This document shows, piece after piece, positions 23,428 through 35,419 of a DNA stretch of 64,000 nt. How positions within the stretch are numbered: position 1 is the first letter of the stretch; each line of letters opens with the position of its first letter. The position numbers and the translations under genes were made by a program. This DNA comes from Ampelocalamus luodianensis. Taxonomy: Eukaryota > Streptophyta > Magnoliopsida > Poales > Poaceae. Below the pieces are notes generated by a model. It saw nothing but the letters and a program-made list of their open reading frames with translations, had not been told where the DNA came from and did not search any database. Location: contig CM070636.1 in assembly GCA_036346255.1 (NCBI GenBank), forward strand, positions 30,759,539-30,823,538. The letters run 5' to 3'.

Positions 23428-23455
23428 TTGAACAAAACAACGAATAAGAACGAAT
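23428..23455. repeat. Host sequence duplicated at copia borders (right copy)
   Basis: Near-identical to 16331-16357 and joined directly to the broken LTR. E's LTR then continues with aacaccgg. Confidence 0.7.
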
Positions 23456-26400
23456 AACACCGGCAAAACTCAAACATCACATACAAACACCAATATATAC
23501 ACCAAGGCTAGACTATCACAAAGAATGACAAACAATTGCTCAGAGACCCACCCACCTTTGCTAGGTTAACCACAAAATCAAACCTCTAGCATGATTTAAA
23601 CTTTGGACAGACTTTGATGGTGATTGTGTGCACATCTATTATTCAACCATCAAGTCAATATATCAACAATGACTAGCTTCTCTAACTCAACCATTATTAA
23701 CTCGATATTACAGAACTACAAAAGCTATTGACAACACTAACTACCAAGTATCCAACTAAGAGGTGCTAAACAAAGTTCTAAATGAGTTTGGGCTTTAATA
23801 AAATTCAGCTACTAACACACCTAAGCAACATGCCAACATTTTGCAAGGTTAACACAATTCGGCATGCCATTACACCAAATCTAAGCGCACTGATAAATCC
23901 AAAGTACAGAGACAATAAAATGAACAACTAACTATCCCTTATGAACAAACATGACAACAAGAGCTTAGAACTTAAAGATGCTAACTAATTTCATGCTAAC
24001 CACCACCACAAAAGGAGACATCAAGTTTAACAAAACCTAATAGCAAGCATGATACCAATTTTGGTTTCTCGACAACGTAATAAACGACAACAAAGAAACA
24101 TACAGAGAACTAGAACTATAATACTTTCAAACCTCAATTACTAACTTTGATCATGCATGAGAGTGAGCTAAAGAGCAATCATAAACATGATTAGCAACTA
24201 ACTACAATGCTTGAGAGAGGGGGGCCTAATGACGAAGTGAAATGTAGATGGGCACACCAAGAACGAGAGGATCGGTGCCGCTCGACTCAAACCGCCACGC
24301 GAAGGAGTGGCGGCGAGGGTCTGCGACGGCCAAAATGGGTCGCCAGAGGTTGAAGCTAAGGATGGTCGCGGGAAGCCTGAGATGTACTGGGGTGGCGCAA
24401 TGACGAGCACGCGGCGGCGGTGGGGGTGACAAGGTGCGGTTGTACGGCAGAGGTAAACAATGAAAGTTAAGCGCGCGATGAGCATCGGTGAGTTACCAGA
24501 ACTCACCGAATGACGCAAGCTCAAGAGGTCACGGAGATGGCCCGCGACGAGAACCGCAAGCGCGATTAAGGGGTCACCGAGGAGGAGCAACTTTGAGCAA
24601 AAATAGGGGAAAAGAGAGACGGAGATAGCTTGAGTGAGTGCACTAGATGGTGCTAGCGAGCAATTGCCCAAGGAACCAACTCACCGGAGATGAGGACGAC
24701 GATCCAACTTTCGCCAAGAAGAGGGATACCAAAATTCAATGGCCCCTGCGAGTGAAACACAAAATTAGCCGAGGGGAAATCATGATAGGGATCCGAACAC
24801 GATGTGACGCGCAAAGAAGGGATGATCTTCATCGGTTGTGGTGTCGACACGGCGGAGCGGCACGCCGTGGAACCAGCGATTGCGCACTACTACTATTTGA
24901 GCTCGGGGAAGGTAATGGAGGCGTGAAGTGGTCTTAGGGTGTCCAAAGGAGGATAAGAGAGCTTTGCAGAGCTTAAGTAGGGAAGAGGCGAGGAAATCGA
25001 GAGGCGGAGCTTCTCGCACCGAGACGCAAAGGAGAAAAAGCGGCGAGTCGGGGTAGATGACGGCGATAAATGCCACACTGGGTATGGGCTTAGCAATGGA
25101 GATGCGGTAGAGGTGAAGCGCGAAACCAAGAATGGACGGCGAGACGAGGTGGCGCGCATGCATGCTGCCGCCGGCACACAGCACACGAACGAGAGGTAGG
25201 TGACGACCTGACGAGTGGGACCCGCCGCAATGATGGCAGAATGGCGCGCGAACCGCAGACCGCACGGTGCAATTAGGTGGTCTGGCTCGATCAGGAATGC
25301 GTCGACCGTTGGATCTAAAATGAACGGTCGAGATGGATGTATGCATTCGACAGTCGGTTGCGCCCATGACGGATCGTACGATGCACAACGGACGGTCACG
25401 ATTGATTAGATTCGCGGTGCGATTAGTTGGCGCAACCGAGCCATTTAGGTGCGGTCGGGTTTGAGTCGGGCTCGGGCTCGAGCCCGACAAACAGTGAATA
25501 CTGATTTGAAGTTTTAAAAGGCTAAGAGGGTTTGGAGAATTTTTAGAGGTAACTCCTGAGCTCCAAAAATTTCGAAATTTTTATGGTAGCTACTAGGGAC
25601 AGAGGACAACCTTGTATAATTTTTCCAGAACTTTTATGCACTGCATTGTTCTAGAGAAAATTCACAAGCTGCTGTCAGGAGTTTGACCAGATTTCAAACA
25701 GAGTTGACTTGGCCATTTGAAATAGCAAACAAAATCTAAAAATTGTGAAATAATTCAGGAGGTAGATAGGATGATCAAGATGACAGGAAAAATATTCCTA
25801 GGGATGATCACAAGTTTGAAGGCTAAGAATGTGCTGACAACAATTTCCATTCACAAGAATTTAATTCTAGAAAATGGAAATTGCTAGGGAAAAATGTAGA
25901 AACTTTCAAATGATTTGAAGAGGCAACAAAAGTTTTTATTTCTCCTCAAAATTTTACATTTGAAATACAAACCCTAAGTTAAGGCTGTTACACGGACCAC
26001 CCCATCGGCCCTAGTCAATCTCTTGATCCACGACCCACAATCGATGGAAACGTTCGAACCTCCGAAACGCCTCGATCAATGTGGTCCGTTGGATCTTGAT
26101 CCAACGGTGGGGTTCGGTGAGTACACATGCGTGTGCGCTGTGATTCAGTGCGCGTGGGCCGTTAGATCTGATCTCAATGGCCCACGTTTTGCCACGTCGT
26201 TTCTAAGTTGAGTTGGTTTAGTAAATTCCCGGTAAACTTTATTTACCAACTAAAATTGTATTAAACTTCAAAATTTCATAGCTAATTCATTTTAAATCCT
26301 ATTCGGTTGATTCAAATTTTTTAATTCTGAGTTTAACTAAGCTTTAATCTAAAAATGGTTGTAGGCTTAGTTTAGCTCCAGAAAAAATTGTTAATAGATT

Positions 26401-27872
26401 TAGAATAGGTTTAACTTTAATTGTGACTTTAAAAATTCATTTAATTTTGTAAAAGGCACAAGTAATTCCCTGTAACTCCAAATGGAGCAAACTAAAATTT
26501 GTTAGAATCCTCTATTCCTATGCTGTAGTATAGAATAGGTTTTAATATTATCCTTGCCACTGAAATTAATCGAGCCCTAGTGTCCCAACTTAGAAAAATC
26601 CTAATTAATTTGTTTCAACTCCAAATGATGTAAACTCAATTTTGCTAACCTTAGGATGTCAGTATCTACCTGCCATAAAAATTTCATGTTCAAAAACTTT
26701 CTGGAAATTTGCGCGATGAACAGTAACGCAGATAACAATTAAATTTGAATTCCCCAGCCGACTGAAATTGATTTAGCTATAACTTTTGTATACTTAACCC
26801 AAATCAAATGATTCTTGTTGCTGAATTTGTCTAAAATTATGCTCTACCTGCTGTATAAATTTCATGGTTTTTGGAGCACTTTTGTTTCTGAGTCTTTTCC
26901 GGTGTTCGTCGTTTTTATTGGATTTTCTCGTTCTTGCGATAGGTTCCGAAGAAATTATTGCGTGCGTGAGTGATCCTCTGCAGCAAACCAGTGATCTCCA
27001 ACAAGGCAAGCAGATGTAGCATCATTTGATCATATTGCTCCTATTACTTTTAAAGTTTAATATCTTGGTTGCAAAAACTAAGTATGCATGCTTCTTTGTG
27101 TCAAAATTAATTTTGTCGATTAGAGGTAGCTAATCCTATTGCATTGTTGCCTTGAAAATTGTTCACCCCTGCCACTGCCATAGGTTATTATTCTCACTGG
27201 TGAATTATAGCCCAGTGAATGAATTATGGTCTTTTTAGTGTCTTTACGATATGATGCTTAGCAATGCTTAGTTACCGGTAGAATTGGGCGGTTATCGACT
27301 TAGTCGATGATATTGATCACACAAAAACTTGTTACTACTTATGACTAATACCTTTGTGCTTTGGTTATTTGTGAAATCTAAAACTGAAAATAAAATATTT
27401 TAGACTTGGACACAATGGTATGATGGTGTGATCTTATGGTGTGACTGGAATGGTGCTCGGGTCATCAAGGACCGAGTTACTTGCGCCATTGATCCAAGCA
27501 ATTTTGCGTGCTAACCACACTAGGGGGATATGGGACCTCTCTTGACTTAGTACTTTGGGGGTGTTAATTAATGAGTCGCGTGGTGGGTTGTATATTCCTA
27601 TATGCAACAAGGGTCACGTGAAAGAGAGGAGCACCCACAACGGCTTGAGCTAGGCCGGTGCATCCTACTCTACGTATGGGTCCTTAGTGGGGACCTTCAT
27701 GGTGGTCCACTAGGCGATAACCCCCATACGTGTGGCTCTTAATTAGCATTTTCCATTGGAAATATCTCGTAGGACTTAGCCGTGCCGGCATACCAAAGGA
27801 AGTGTGCTTAATCTAGTGGCAAAAAAGCGGTCTGAAGTGTGGGTACATTGGTACACCCCTGCAGGATTCAAA

Positions 27873-27884
27873 CTATTCGAATAG
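27873..27884 (+). other. LTR palindrome CTATTCGAATAG (plus fragment)
   Basis: Perfect, followed by cctcgtcctaggttatggac. Confidence 0.9.
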
Positions 27885-28208
27885 CCTCGTCCTAGGTTAT
27901 GGACACGCTTGGTTATTTCCCGCAAGAACTAGACTACAACCTTTTAATAAAAACTTGATGTGGGTGGTACGAATGGGTAATTCGTTGTTGTGATGGCTAT
28001 TGAGTTAGTCATCTCCAGTATGTCTTTATGTTATTACTTATTGTCTCGCTGTTATTTATGCAAATAAAATTCAGATTGTTAAAACGGCCTTTAACATATT
28101 ATCTATTGCAAATAAAATCTGCTTTATGCTGAAAATGAACATTGAGCCTTCTCCTTCGATTAAAGCTTGCATGTAGTAGTATCTAGGTTTGTTACTCGTA
28201 AGTCTTGC

Positions 28209-28226
28209 GAGTACATTTTTGTACTC
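28209..28226 (+). other. LTR hairpin (plus fragment)
   Basis: Arms GAGTACA and TGTACTC around tttt. The arms are shorter than in A/B and the loop differs. ttgcagaggagg follows. Confidence 0.8.
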
Positions 28227-28649
28227 ATTTGCATTGCTTATCTGTTGCAGAGGAGGTTGATCCCTAAGGGATCGACTTTGGTGAGTTTTGCTGCAGTGTG
28301 GACGACTAGCTTAGCGGCCCGGTTGGATTGCCTTATGGGTATATGGCAAACTGGTTAGCTTTTGTTCATAGCCATCTTATGGCATTTTGCTTCCGCTGTT
28401 GTTTAATTCTTTTAACTTGTCTTGGCCGGTTGGCCTCTCTTTTGTAATAACTATTATGTATGTCTTTTGCTTGTAAAGCTTTAGCTTTGGTTATGTGTGT
28501 TGTATGGAATTGATGCAATGTTTTGTAAAAGGGTGTGTATACTACAATTCTGGGAAGTATACATTTTCCGAGGCACGGTGTATTTTGTTTATGATGCTAG
28601 AGTTAATGGAAAACTAAGCATTACAAGCTAAATAAATCGGGGTCTCACA

Positions 28650-28733
28650 CGTTCAAGTAATTCTCTTGCTTGAGCATCACCTGTCTTCCTCATGGTAGCA
28701 ACATATTCACAATCGAGGTAGTAGCAGACTAAC
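28650..28733 (-). pseudogene. Host-gene exon, truncated by LTR
   Basis: On the minus strand an acceptor ttccag precedes an open frame reading LVCYYLDCEYVATMRKTGDA and then QARELLE, which stops at the LTR border. The phase fits exactly with the end of the exon at 28893-29007. I do not recognise the protein from this exon alone. It is probably the next exon of the same host gene. Confidence 0.5.
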
Positions 28734-28892
28734 CTGGAACCAACAAATAGACCATAGAATCAGGTAGCTTGTGCTCATTTTTTCTAACGAGGAATGAAGT
28801 GACCAAATGAGATCAATCTCATGTTACATCTGATATAAAAAACATTTTTACACATTCCAAACATTGAAAACCAGATTGATATCTTTGCTAAC

Positions 28893-29007
28893 CTCGTAGA
28901 GTCCAGAATCTCCAAGAATCTGGCTATCCGATCATCAGTTAGAGGTAAGCTTTGATCCCGTTGGAGCCACCCAATATCATCTGCCGAACCACGAACAGTT
29001 TTCCGAG
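28893..29007 (-). pseudogene. Host-gene exon, alpha/beta-hydrolase-like
   Basis: This 115-bp exon has an acceptor (gtgcag) before 29007 and a donor (gttagc) after 28893. It encodes ARKTVRGSADDIGWLQRD, then SLPLTDDRIARFLEILDSTR. From memory this resembles a segment of a plant alpha/beta-hydrolase (putative lipase/esterase) family related to Arabidopsis At2g44970 and At1g10040, in which a DIGWLQ motif precedes the hydrolase fold. The catalytic part is not present. Open frame, good splice sites and a phase match to the next exon suggest a real gene cut apart by LTR insertions rather than random ORFs. The family is moderately certain. Confidence 0.45.
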
Positions 29008-29289
29008 CTGCACACATAGATATCAAACCAGTCATCCCAAGTCCCAACACAAGAACATCTTACGAAAAATTATTCCATCCACTAAAGTTGAATTTCACAT
29101 TCAAATTTTTAATCTAAAAAGAGTGTCAAAATTTCATCAGTTTTCAACTGACAAATGTTGATTTCGTTCTTTAGTATGGATCAAATAACCCACTATGTGT
29201 CGATTCTATTAACAGTGCAGTTAACACTTCGTATAGTCACACATAATTACTCAATGATACTTGTCGCTTATGTCACATTGTCCCCTAGA

Positions 29290-29492
29290 TGCACATATTA
29301 GGATTGGCAGGGGGAGAATAAAACACAAAGAAGCCAGAGCATTCTGCACCCTTGAAATAATGAAGTTCCATTTTGGAAAACACGCGAAGGTATCATCTGC
29401 ATTGAGTTTTCTTCAGAGGGGCTTCCACTACAATCTAATTCACCAGGAGATGAGTCAGTGCCAGCGAGGAGCAGTTTTCCTAACAGGTTCAA
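29290..29492 (-). other. Possible further exon in gene island
   Basis: A 65-codon minus frame with near-coding composition (LLAGTDSSPGELDCSGSPSE) lies between the two recognised exons. A gtgcag donor-like site follows FQG. Not recognised, so it may be intron. Confidence 0.25.
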
Positions 29493-29641
29493 AGAGCAGC
29501 TATGAAATGCATAATTCTTACTATGCTACGCATGTGATTGAGCGCTCTAGTGCATTCACAAAATTCACACACGAATCATCCAAGCAGACATTTAGTAGTA
29601 AACTGGAAAAGTTAAAAATGAGTAATGACACGAACCAACAG

Positions 29642-30182
29642 TAATACCTGCCCTTCTCGATCTCCTGGAGCATGGTTCCAATCTAGGCATGGATGCCATC
29701 GGCCTTGCCCGACACCGCCTGCGCGCGTGTTAGCTTCTCACCGAGGACGTGGAGTCGATCCACGAGCTCAGTGCGCGCGGCAGCGAGCACCCGCACGTCG
29801 GCGTGGACCTACTCAACCTCTGCGCGCGATGACAGCGATGCGCCAACCTCGATGGGCGGCACGTCGGCGATGGCGTACCTTTAGCTCGCGCGCGCGCGCG
29901 CCCCGTGGCGGCGATGGATACCTCCCGGAGCTCGTGCTGCACGGAGATTAGCTGCTGCTGGAGCGCGAGGTGGAGGTTGAGCGCGGGGAAGGGGGCGGGT
30001 TGACGAGGAAGCGATTGAGGCGGAGGTCGGCGACGCAGGCGGCGGGCGCGGAGGGGTAGAGGAGGAAGGTGAGGAGGAGGATCGGGAGCAGGCAGGCGGA
30101 GAAGTGGTGGTGGCAGGAGATGCGGCGTGGGCAGAGGACGAGCGCCAGCGGAGGTGGCGCGGGCGAAGGGGAGGAGGTGCAC
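29642..30182 (-). pseudogene. Coiled-coil protein exon (FLX-like), broken
   Basis: This GC-rich minus-strand exon is cut at 30182 by element B. Late in the exon VHADVRVLAAARTELVDRLH is followed by VLGEKLTRAQAVSGKADGIH, a stop, then IGTMLQEIEKGR and a gt donor at about 29646. The earlier part contains LALQQQLISVQHELREVS. Heptad-rich segments of this kind, with an intron after the EIxKGR sequence, recall the plant FLX/FLL (FLOWERING LOCUS C EXPRESSOR-like) family. Two in-frame stops and a frame change near the (cg)n tract at 29887 indicate a pseudogene or sequence errors. The family is tentative, and whether it belongs to the same gene as the exons to its left is unknown. Confidence 0.4.
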
Positions 30183-30625
30183 TGTGAGGACCCCGGTTTA
30201 TTTGGCTTGTAATGCTTAACAATCCACTTGGTCCTAACATTACAAATCAAATAAACCAAGCCTCGAGATATGTATACTTCCCAGAAATGCAGTATACACA
30301 CTTCGATACAAAATCATGCATCAATTCTATTCATTCACATAGAACCGAAGCACAACACAAAATCAAAGACATACATAACATAAAGAGTTATTACAAAAGA
30401 GAGGCCGACCGGCCAAATGACATACAACTAAACAAGTAAACAGCGGAAGCAAAAGAGCCATAAGATGACGATAAACAAAAGCCAATCAGTGTGCCTTTAC
30501 CCACAAGGCAACCAACCGGGCCGCCAGGCTAGTCGTCCCAAACACTACCGCAACACAACTCACAAAAGTGAGGCCCTTGGGGCTCACCTTCTTCCTCTTC
30601 AACAAAACAATTAAGAATAGTATCT

Positions 30626-30650
30626 GAGTACAAAAATTGTTTTTGTACTC
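30626..30650 (-). other. LTR hairpin (B 3' LTR)
   Basis: The longest version: arms GAGTACAAAAA and TTTTTGTACTC, 11 bp perfect, loop ttg. Confidence 0.85.
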
Positions 30651-30992
30651 GCAAGACTGACGTGTAAGATAACAGAACTATAATTAGCTACATGCAAACT
30701 TTGTTTAAGTGGAGGAGGCTCTGGACTTATTTTCAGCATAAAGCAAGTTTTATTTGCAATAAAGTAATACATTTGAAAGCAAGTTCGCAATTAATTTCTA
30801 TTGTTCAAATAAAAGTGAGACGAGTATAACAATAGATAGAGAACAACAATGTCCTAGAAGTGACTAACCCAATAGTCACCACAACAATAGCATGAAGTAC
30901 CCTTCATACCACCCATGTCAAGTTTTAGTTTTTAAAGGTTGTAGTCCGCTTCTTGCACGACCTTACAAGCATGTCCATAACCTAGGATGAGG

Positions 30993-31004
30993 CTATTCGA
31001 ATAG
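30993..31004 (-). other. LTR palindrome CTATTCGAATAG (B 3' LTR)
   Basis: Perfect, followed on the plus strand by ttttaacctgcaggg. Confidence 0.9.
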
Positions 31005-32579
31005 TTTTAACCTGCAGGGTGTACCAATGTACCCACACGATAGACCGCCTTTCCACCACCACTGTTAGCATACTTCCTTTGGTATGCGGGCACGGCTAAA
31101 TCGACAAGACGCTTTCCAATGGACGATGCTAATTAAGAGCCGCAACCCACGGGAGAAGGACACATTAGACAACCTAACCGGTCTGCTAATGCTCCCCTCA
31201 CACACACACACCCACCCACCGACCAGCTCATAATTAACACCTCCCAAAGTACTTAGTCAAGAGAGGTCCCATATCCCTCTCGTGTGGTTAGGACGCAATA
31301 AGCGCTTGGCTTAGTGACACAAGTAACTCGGTCCTTGGGGACTTAGGCACCATTCCAATCACACCCAACAGATCACACCAACATACCATTGTGCCCAAGT
31401 CAAGATATAGTTTTTGTTTTCAGTTTTTGATTTGTAAATCAATAAAACACAAGGATTGAACATAATGGAATAATATAAGTATTTGTGTGATCAAGACCAT
31501 CGACTAAGTCAATGATCGCCCAATACTACCGATAACTAGGCATGGCTAAGCAATATTTATTCGAAATCTACTAAGTGACAAGAGCTCATCCAACGAACTC
31601 TAATCACAGCAAATAACCTAGGCTCAGGTCGTAAAGGATAATTATTTACCTACAGATTATGCAACTAGCAGACTAACTAATCAATTTAACAACAAAATAG
31701 CAATGCATATATAGAAGTTAAACAAAATATTAGACTTTAAAAGTAATAGGATTGGATGGGAAATGATCAAACTGCTTGACTGGCCGTTGCTCACTATGCT
31801 GCAGAGATCACTCTCAAGGATCGCACAATCGTCGGAACCTCACCAAAGAGCGAAAAAGAACCGATAAGAACAAAGAAAACCAAAAAGACTCTAAAACCAA
31901 AATGCTCCAAATGCTCTAAAAATTTTACAGCAGCAAGAGCATGATTTATAACAAATTTAGAAACAAGAACCAACTCATTTGAACTTTTATTGCAAAAGAT
32001 ATGATCAAAACAATTTGGTTCGGCTGAAAAAAAATGCAATCTGTTACTCTTCACATAATTAAATTGTTTGGTGAAAATTTCTAGAAAGGTGGTGTAGCTG
32101 AAATTTTTATGGTAGGTAGCTACTGACATTCTAAGGCTAACACAAGTGGTTTCATCTTAATTGGAGTTAAAATGATTTAGTTATGATTTTTCTAAGTTAT
32201 AAAACTAAGACATGGTTAATCTCGGGATTAAAGACCACTTTAAAACCCAGGTTATGCTAAAGTACTTTAATGATGCATTTGTAGAACTTTAGTTTGTTAA
32301 ATTTGGAACTACAGAGAAAAAGATATGCATTTTTGAAGTTTAAAACAATTAATATGTGCAAATAAAAGCTCTAGAACTAAATCTAAAAACCAACGAAATC
32401 GGGAGGTCGTGGGCGTTGATCAAAAATCACACGCACACGAGCACCCGCCAACTCCACCACGAGCACTGGCGCCAAGACCTCATCGCGCCAAGGGGAGGTC
32501 TTTGCCGTTGATATCAAATCCAACGGCCCCGACCACTAGAGGCACAACACGCGCGAAGGAGCTCCTCGCGCACTAGGGA

Positions 32580-33530
32580 GGTCGTGGCCGTCAGATCAGG
32601 ATCTGGCGGTCCCGAGCTCCACGAGGAGGTCCTAGAGTGGAGGTCTAAGAGAGGAGGTCTGGACGGTGAGATCTGAAGGAGGGAGGTCTTTGACGGCTAA
32701 GATCTACAGAGGAGGTCTTAACTGCCAACGACTCCACCGATGGATTTAGATCCAATGACCCACGTGAGATGGGACGTTCGGGCCACCCGAACGCCTCAAC
32801 GAGTCTGGGCCTTGGATCTTGAGATGGACGGCCTAGATCAAGATTGCATCCGGAGGGGTCCGAATGTTCTCCAGATCCGAGCCGTAGATCTAAAGATGAA
32901 CGACAAAGAGAGAATCAAAACGATAGAGTTGCAAATAGATCGAAGAGGTTCAGCCCGTTAGATCTAAATCTAACGGTCCGTAGTCGGGCGAGGAGGTCCT
33001 AGACGGTCCACGATCCCGGGGAGGTCGTGAACGGCTAAGATGAAAACGAGGGAGGTCGGGACGGCTAAGATCTCACCGAGGAGGTCATGGATGGCCATGA
33101 TCTTCGCGGGGAGGTCCTACGCGACAGGTGTTCAACTGAGAGAGGTCTGGACGGTTCAGATCTCCGCGAGGAGGTCCTGAACGGTCCAGATTTAGGCGGG
33201 GATTTTGCGGTCTTCTTCACAAAGGACCAGAGGTGGTCTTTTTGCAAAGAGGACCCCAAAGATAGTTTTGAAGGTTCTCTTTACAAAAGACCAGGGGTGG
33301 TCTTTTGCAAAGAGGACCTTGGTGGGGTGGCTCAGGGGTGGTTTTTAGAAAACGACTAAGGGAGGTCTTTTTGCACAGAGGACCTCAAGGCGGAGGGTGA
33401 TCCTAACGGCTAGGATTTAACCTACGGAGGTCTTTAACGGCCAGGATTTCAGCGGGGAGGTCCTGGCAGCTAGAGACTTATACAAGGAGACCTAACGGCC
33501 GAGATCTGGGTCGGGGTGGACCTAAACGGC
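32580..33530 (-). repeat. ggacctcc minisatellite in B 3' LTR
   Basis: Seen here as gaggaggtc and gatct units in reverse orientation, counterpart of A's array at 2820-3540. Confidence 0.75.
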
Positions 33531-34243
33531 CACGATTGAAACTAAGAGGTCGGGGACTTAACTGCACCCACGGCTTGTCGACAAGAACAACATTTAACAC
33601 TAATGATTGGGCTCTCGGATAACTTAAATGCTAATCATTAGGCTACAACACTTGTCCGAGTAAGGCACGACAAAAACTATGAGCTCGGTTTTTAGCTCAC
33701 CGCCGGCGACGGGGACTTCGCCGGTGAAAACCAAAAGCACGGCTAGGCTCCAAAAAGAAGGAGAACCTACAGGTACCGAAAACTAGGGCTAGAGCGCATC
33801 CTACCGGCGGCTAGCCGGAGATGACCGAAGGAGGCTAAATACGGCCAAAACGAAAAACTAACCAGATCTAAAAGAACCGGGTTTCCAATACTAAGGTACT
33901 CACCAGGAAACGAAGGAGGTCCAAGAATGGTCGCAGGAGCTCCGGTGATGGTGGTGCTCGCCGGAGATGAGGAAGACGACCAACTCGGCCCCGAAAACAA
34001 GCTCCCCAAATTGTCAACCTCTGTGAAGGTTTAAACAAAACAAGTTAGGGAGACTTGAGGTGACCAAGATGACAAAGTGACAGCCAATATTGCAATATTG
34101 AACCACTGGAGCTCGAAGGTCGCTCGGGAGCTCCAAAGCTCAACAATGGAGGCAAAGAGCTTTGTGTTTTGAGCACAAGAGCGAGAGAAAGAAGTGGAGG
34201 TGCAAGAATGGATCCAAAGAAGCTTAAGGAGAAGCTTGGGTTT

Positions 34244-34252
34244 CCTTTATAG
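34244..34252 (-). promoter_or_regulatory. TATA box of B 3' LTR
   Basis: CTATAAAGG on the minus strand, about 0.95 kb into the LTR. Confidence 0.6.
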
Positions 34253-35204
34253 CCGAGCGCTAAAATGAACCAGGGCCTGCTTATGGGTGCACTGAGCTAG
34301 GCACCCTCGATATGATGGGAGCAGTGACAGAGAGACTTTTGAGCAAAAGGGTCGCCACACATTTAATGTTGGCGGCACATAGCCGCTTGTCACCCTAGAG
34401 TTGACAAGGCATTTGCTTCTACCGCCATGCACAAAAATTGATAATGACCAGGCCCCACGGTCGGTGAGAGAACCAGGAGGACTGGTCAACAAGTGTAACG
34501 GTTGGAATCAGACCGAGCTCCCACTAGGGAGGTCGTGAGTCGTTGGATTGAAATCTAAGGGCTCGGTTTAGAACTATGTATTAGAGGTCCTAACACTTGG
34601 GAGGTCCGAGCCACGATCTCAAGATGGACGGCCCACGATCACCCAAGTGCTAGGGGTGGTCGTGGAGGGCCGAGGAGGTCGCCCAGGTGGTCTTTGCAAA
34701 GGTGCAAAGGAGGTCCTAGGGAGGTCCTCGAGGTTGTCTTTGAAAATAGAACATGAGGAGGTCTAGGCGGTTGGATGCGGATGAGAGGGCTAAGAATGCC
34801 CGCATTGAGACGGCTCGGGACAGCGCTAGGTGGTTGGACCGAGCCACTGCTCGAGCCAGTGCTCAGTCTTGCGCCGAGGAAGTGAAGACCAAAGAGGTTT
34901 GGATTTTAGAGTCAAGCTTTGGGAAATTAATTTAGGTATCAATTCAACTCTAAAATTGTGAAATTTTTCGAGGGATCACATACCACCCCAAGAACTAAGG
35001 AAAATATTTCAGAAGATGATCAACATATTCGACAAAATTGTTTTTGAGGATCAAGATTTGGATCGACAGACTTGTGACTTTGTATTTCCATACTCTTGTA
35101 CAACAATTGTTTAGCACACACAGAAATACATGATGTAAGAAAAGTTTTAATTTCTACTCATTTTCTTACATTTGAAACACAAGTACGTAATTTGGGATGT
35201 TACA

Positions 35205-35217
35205 AAACCTCCCCTTA
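35205..35217 (-). other. Polypurine tract of element B
   Basis: gtaaggggaggttt on the minus strand directly before the 3' LTR. Confidence 0.9.
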
Positions 35218-35234
35218 CAAAATCTCGTCCGAGA

Positions 35235-35380
35235 TTTGTCTCACTCGGAAAAGAAAGAGGGTAGTGCAGCACGAGACGATCTTCTCGCTCCTGTAGCTTC
35301 ATCCTCGAATGATTCGACCACCGAACCTTAAGGAACTTAATGGAACGATTCCTAGTTTTTCGCTCGGCTTCTTCAAGGAT
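35235..35380 (-). pseudogene. Chromodomain of element B (frame-shifted)
   Basis: Just past the integrase stop, another frame reads ILEEAERKTRNRSIKFLKVR then WSNHSRMKLQEREDRL. This is the chromodomain C-terminus of Tekay/Del integrases, which binds modified histone tails and directs insertion to heterochromatin. It is out of frame with integrase here. Confidence 0.75.
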
Positions 35381-35419
35381 GCGAACAGATGCTCATGGTG
35401 AGGTCAAATCCTCCCGACA

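Larger units (their letters stand above)
14684..25992 (-). repeat. Element E 5' LTR, split by copia element C
   Basis: In plus orientation it begins tgtgaggacc at the PBS side and ends ctgttaca at 25992. After removal of the copia insertion about 4.2 kb of LTR remains. It belongs to the same family as solo LTR D2. The GC-rich part at 24200-25500 gives a long minus ORF (236 codons) with no recognisable motif. The equivalent D2 region (47100-47900) is not conserved as protein, so I treat it as non-coding LTR. Confidence 0.85.
25993..28649 (+). repeat. Plus-strand gypsy LTR, 3' part
   Basis: This piece has the module order of the other LTRs and ends ggggtctcaca at 28649, but lacks the 5' start. 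It begins exactly where E's LTR ends. The simplest reading is that E inserted into it and the missing 5' part lies left of the window (inference). It is distinct from A/B, sharing mainly the modules and the mid-LTR cacaatggtatg..ccgagttacttg stretch. Confidence 0.75.
30183..35204 (-). repeat. Element B 3' LTR
   Basis: 5022 bp, tgtgaggacc..gatgttaca in plus orientation. It is the same family as A's LTR but clearly diverged. It contains a (ca)n run near 31198. Confidence 0.93.

Noticed and set aside
24780..25490. 236-codon minus ORF in E's LTR
   Set aside because: It lies in GC-rich LTR sequence, has no recognisable domain, and the matching part of D2 does not keep the frame.
29886..29902. (cg)n run as a Z-DNA or promoter element
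   Set aside because: A short run inside a GC-rich exon, and a likely site of sequence error rather than a supported regulatory site.
31198..31215. (ca)n and (tg)n tracts in LTRs as independent microsatellites
   Set aside because: They are at the same LTR position in every A/B copy, so they are part of the LTR.
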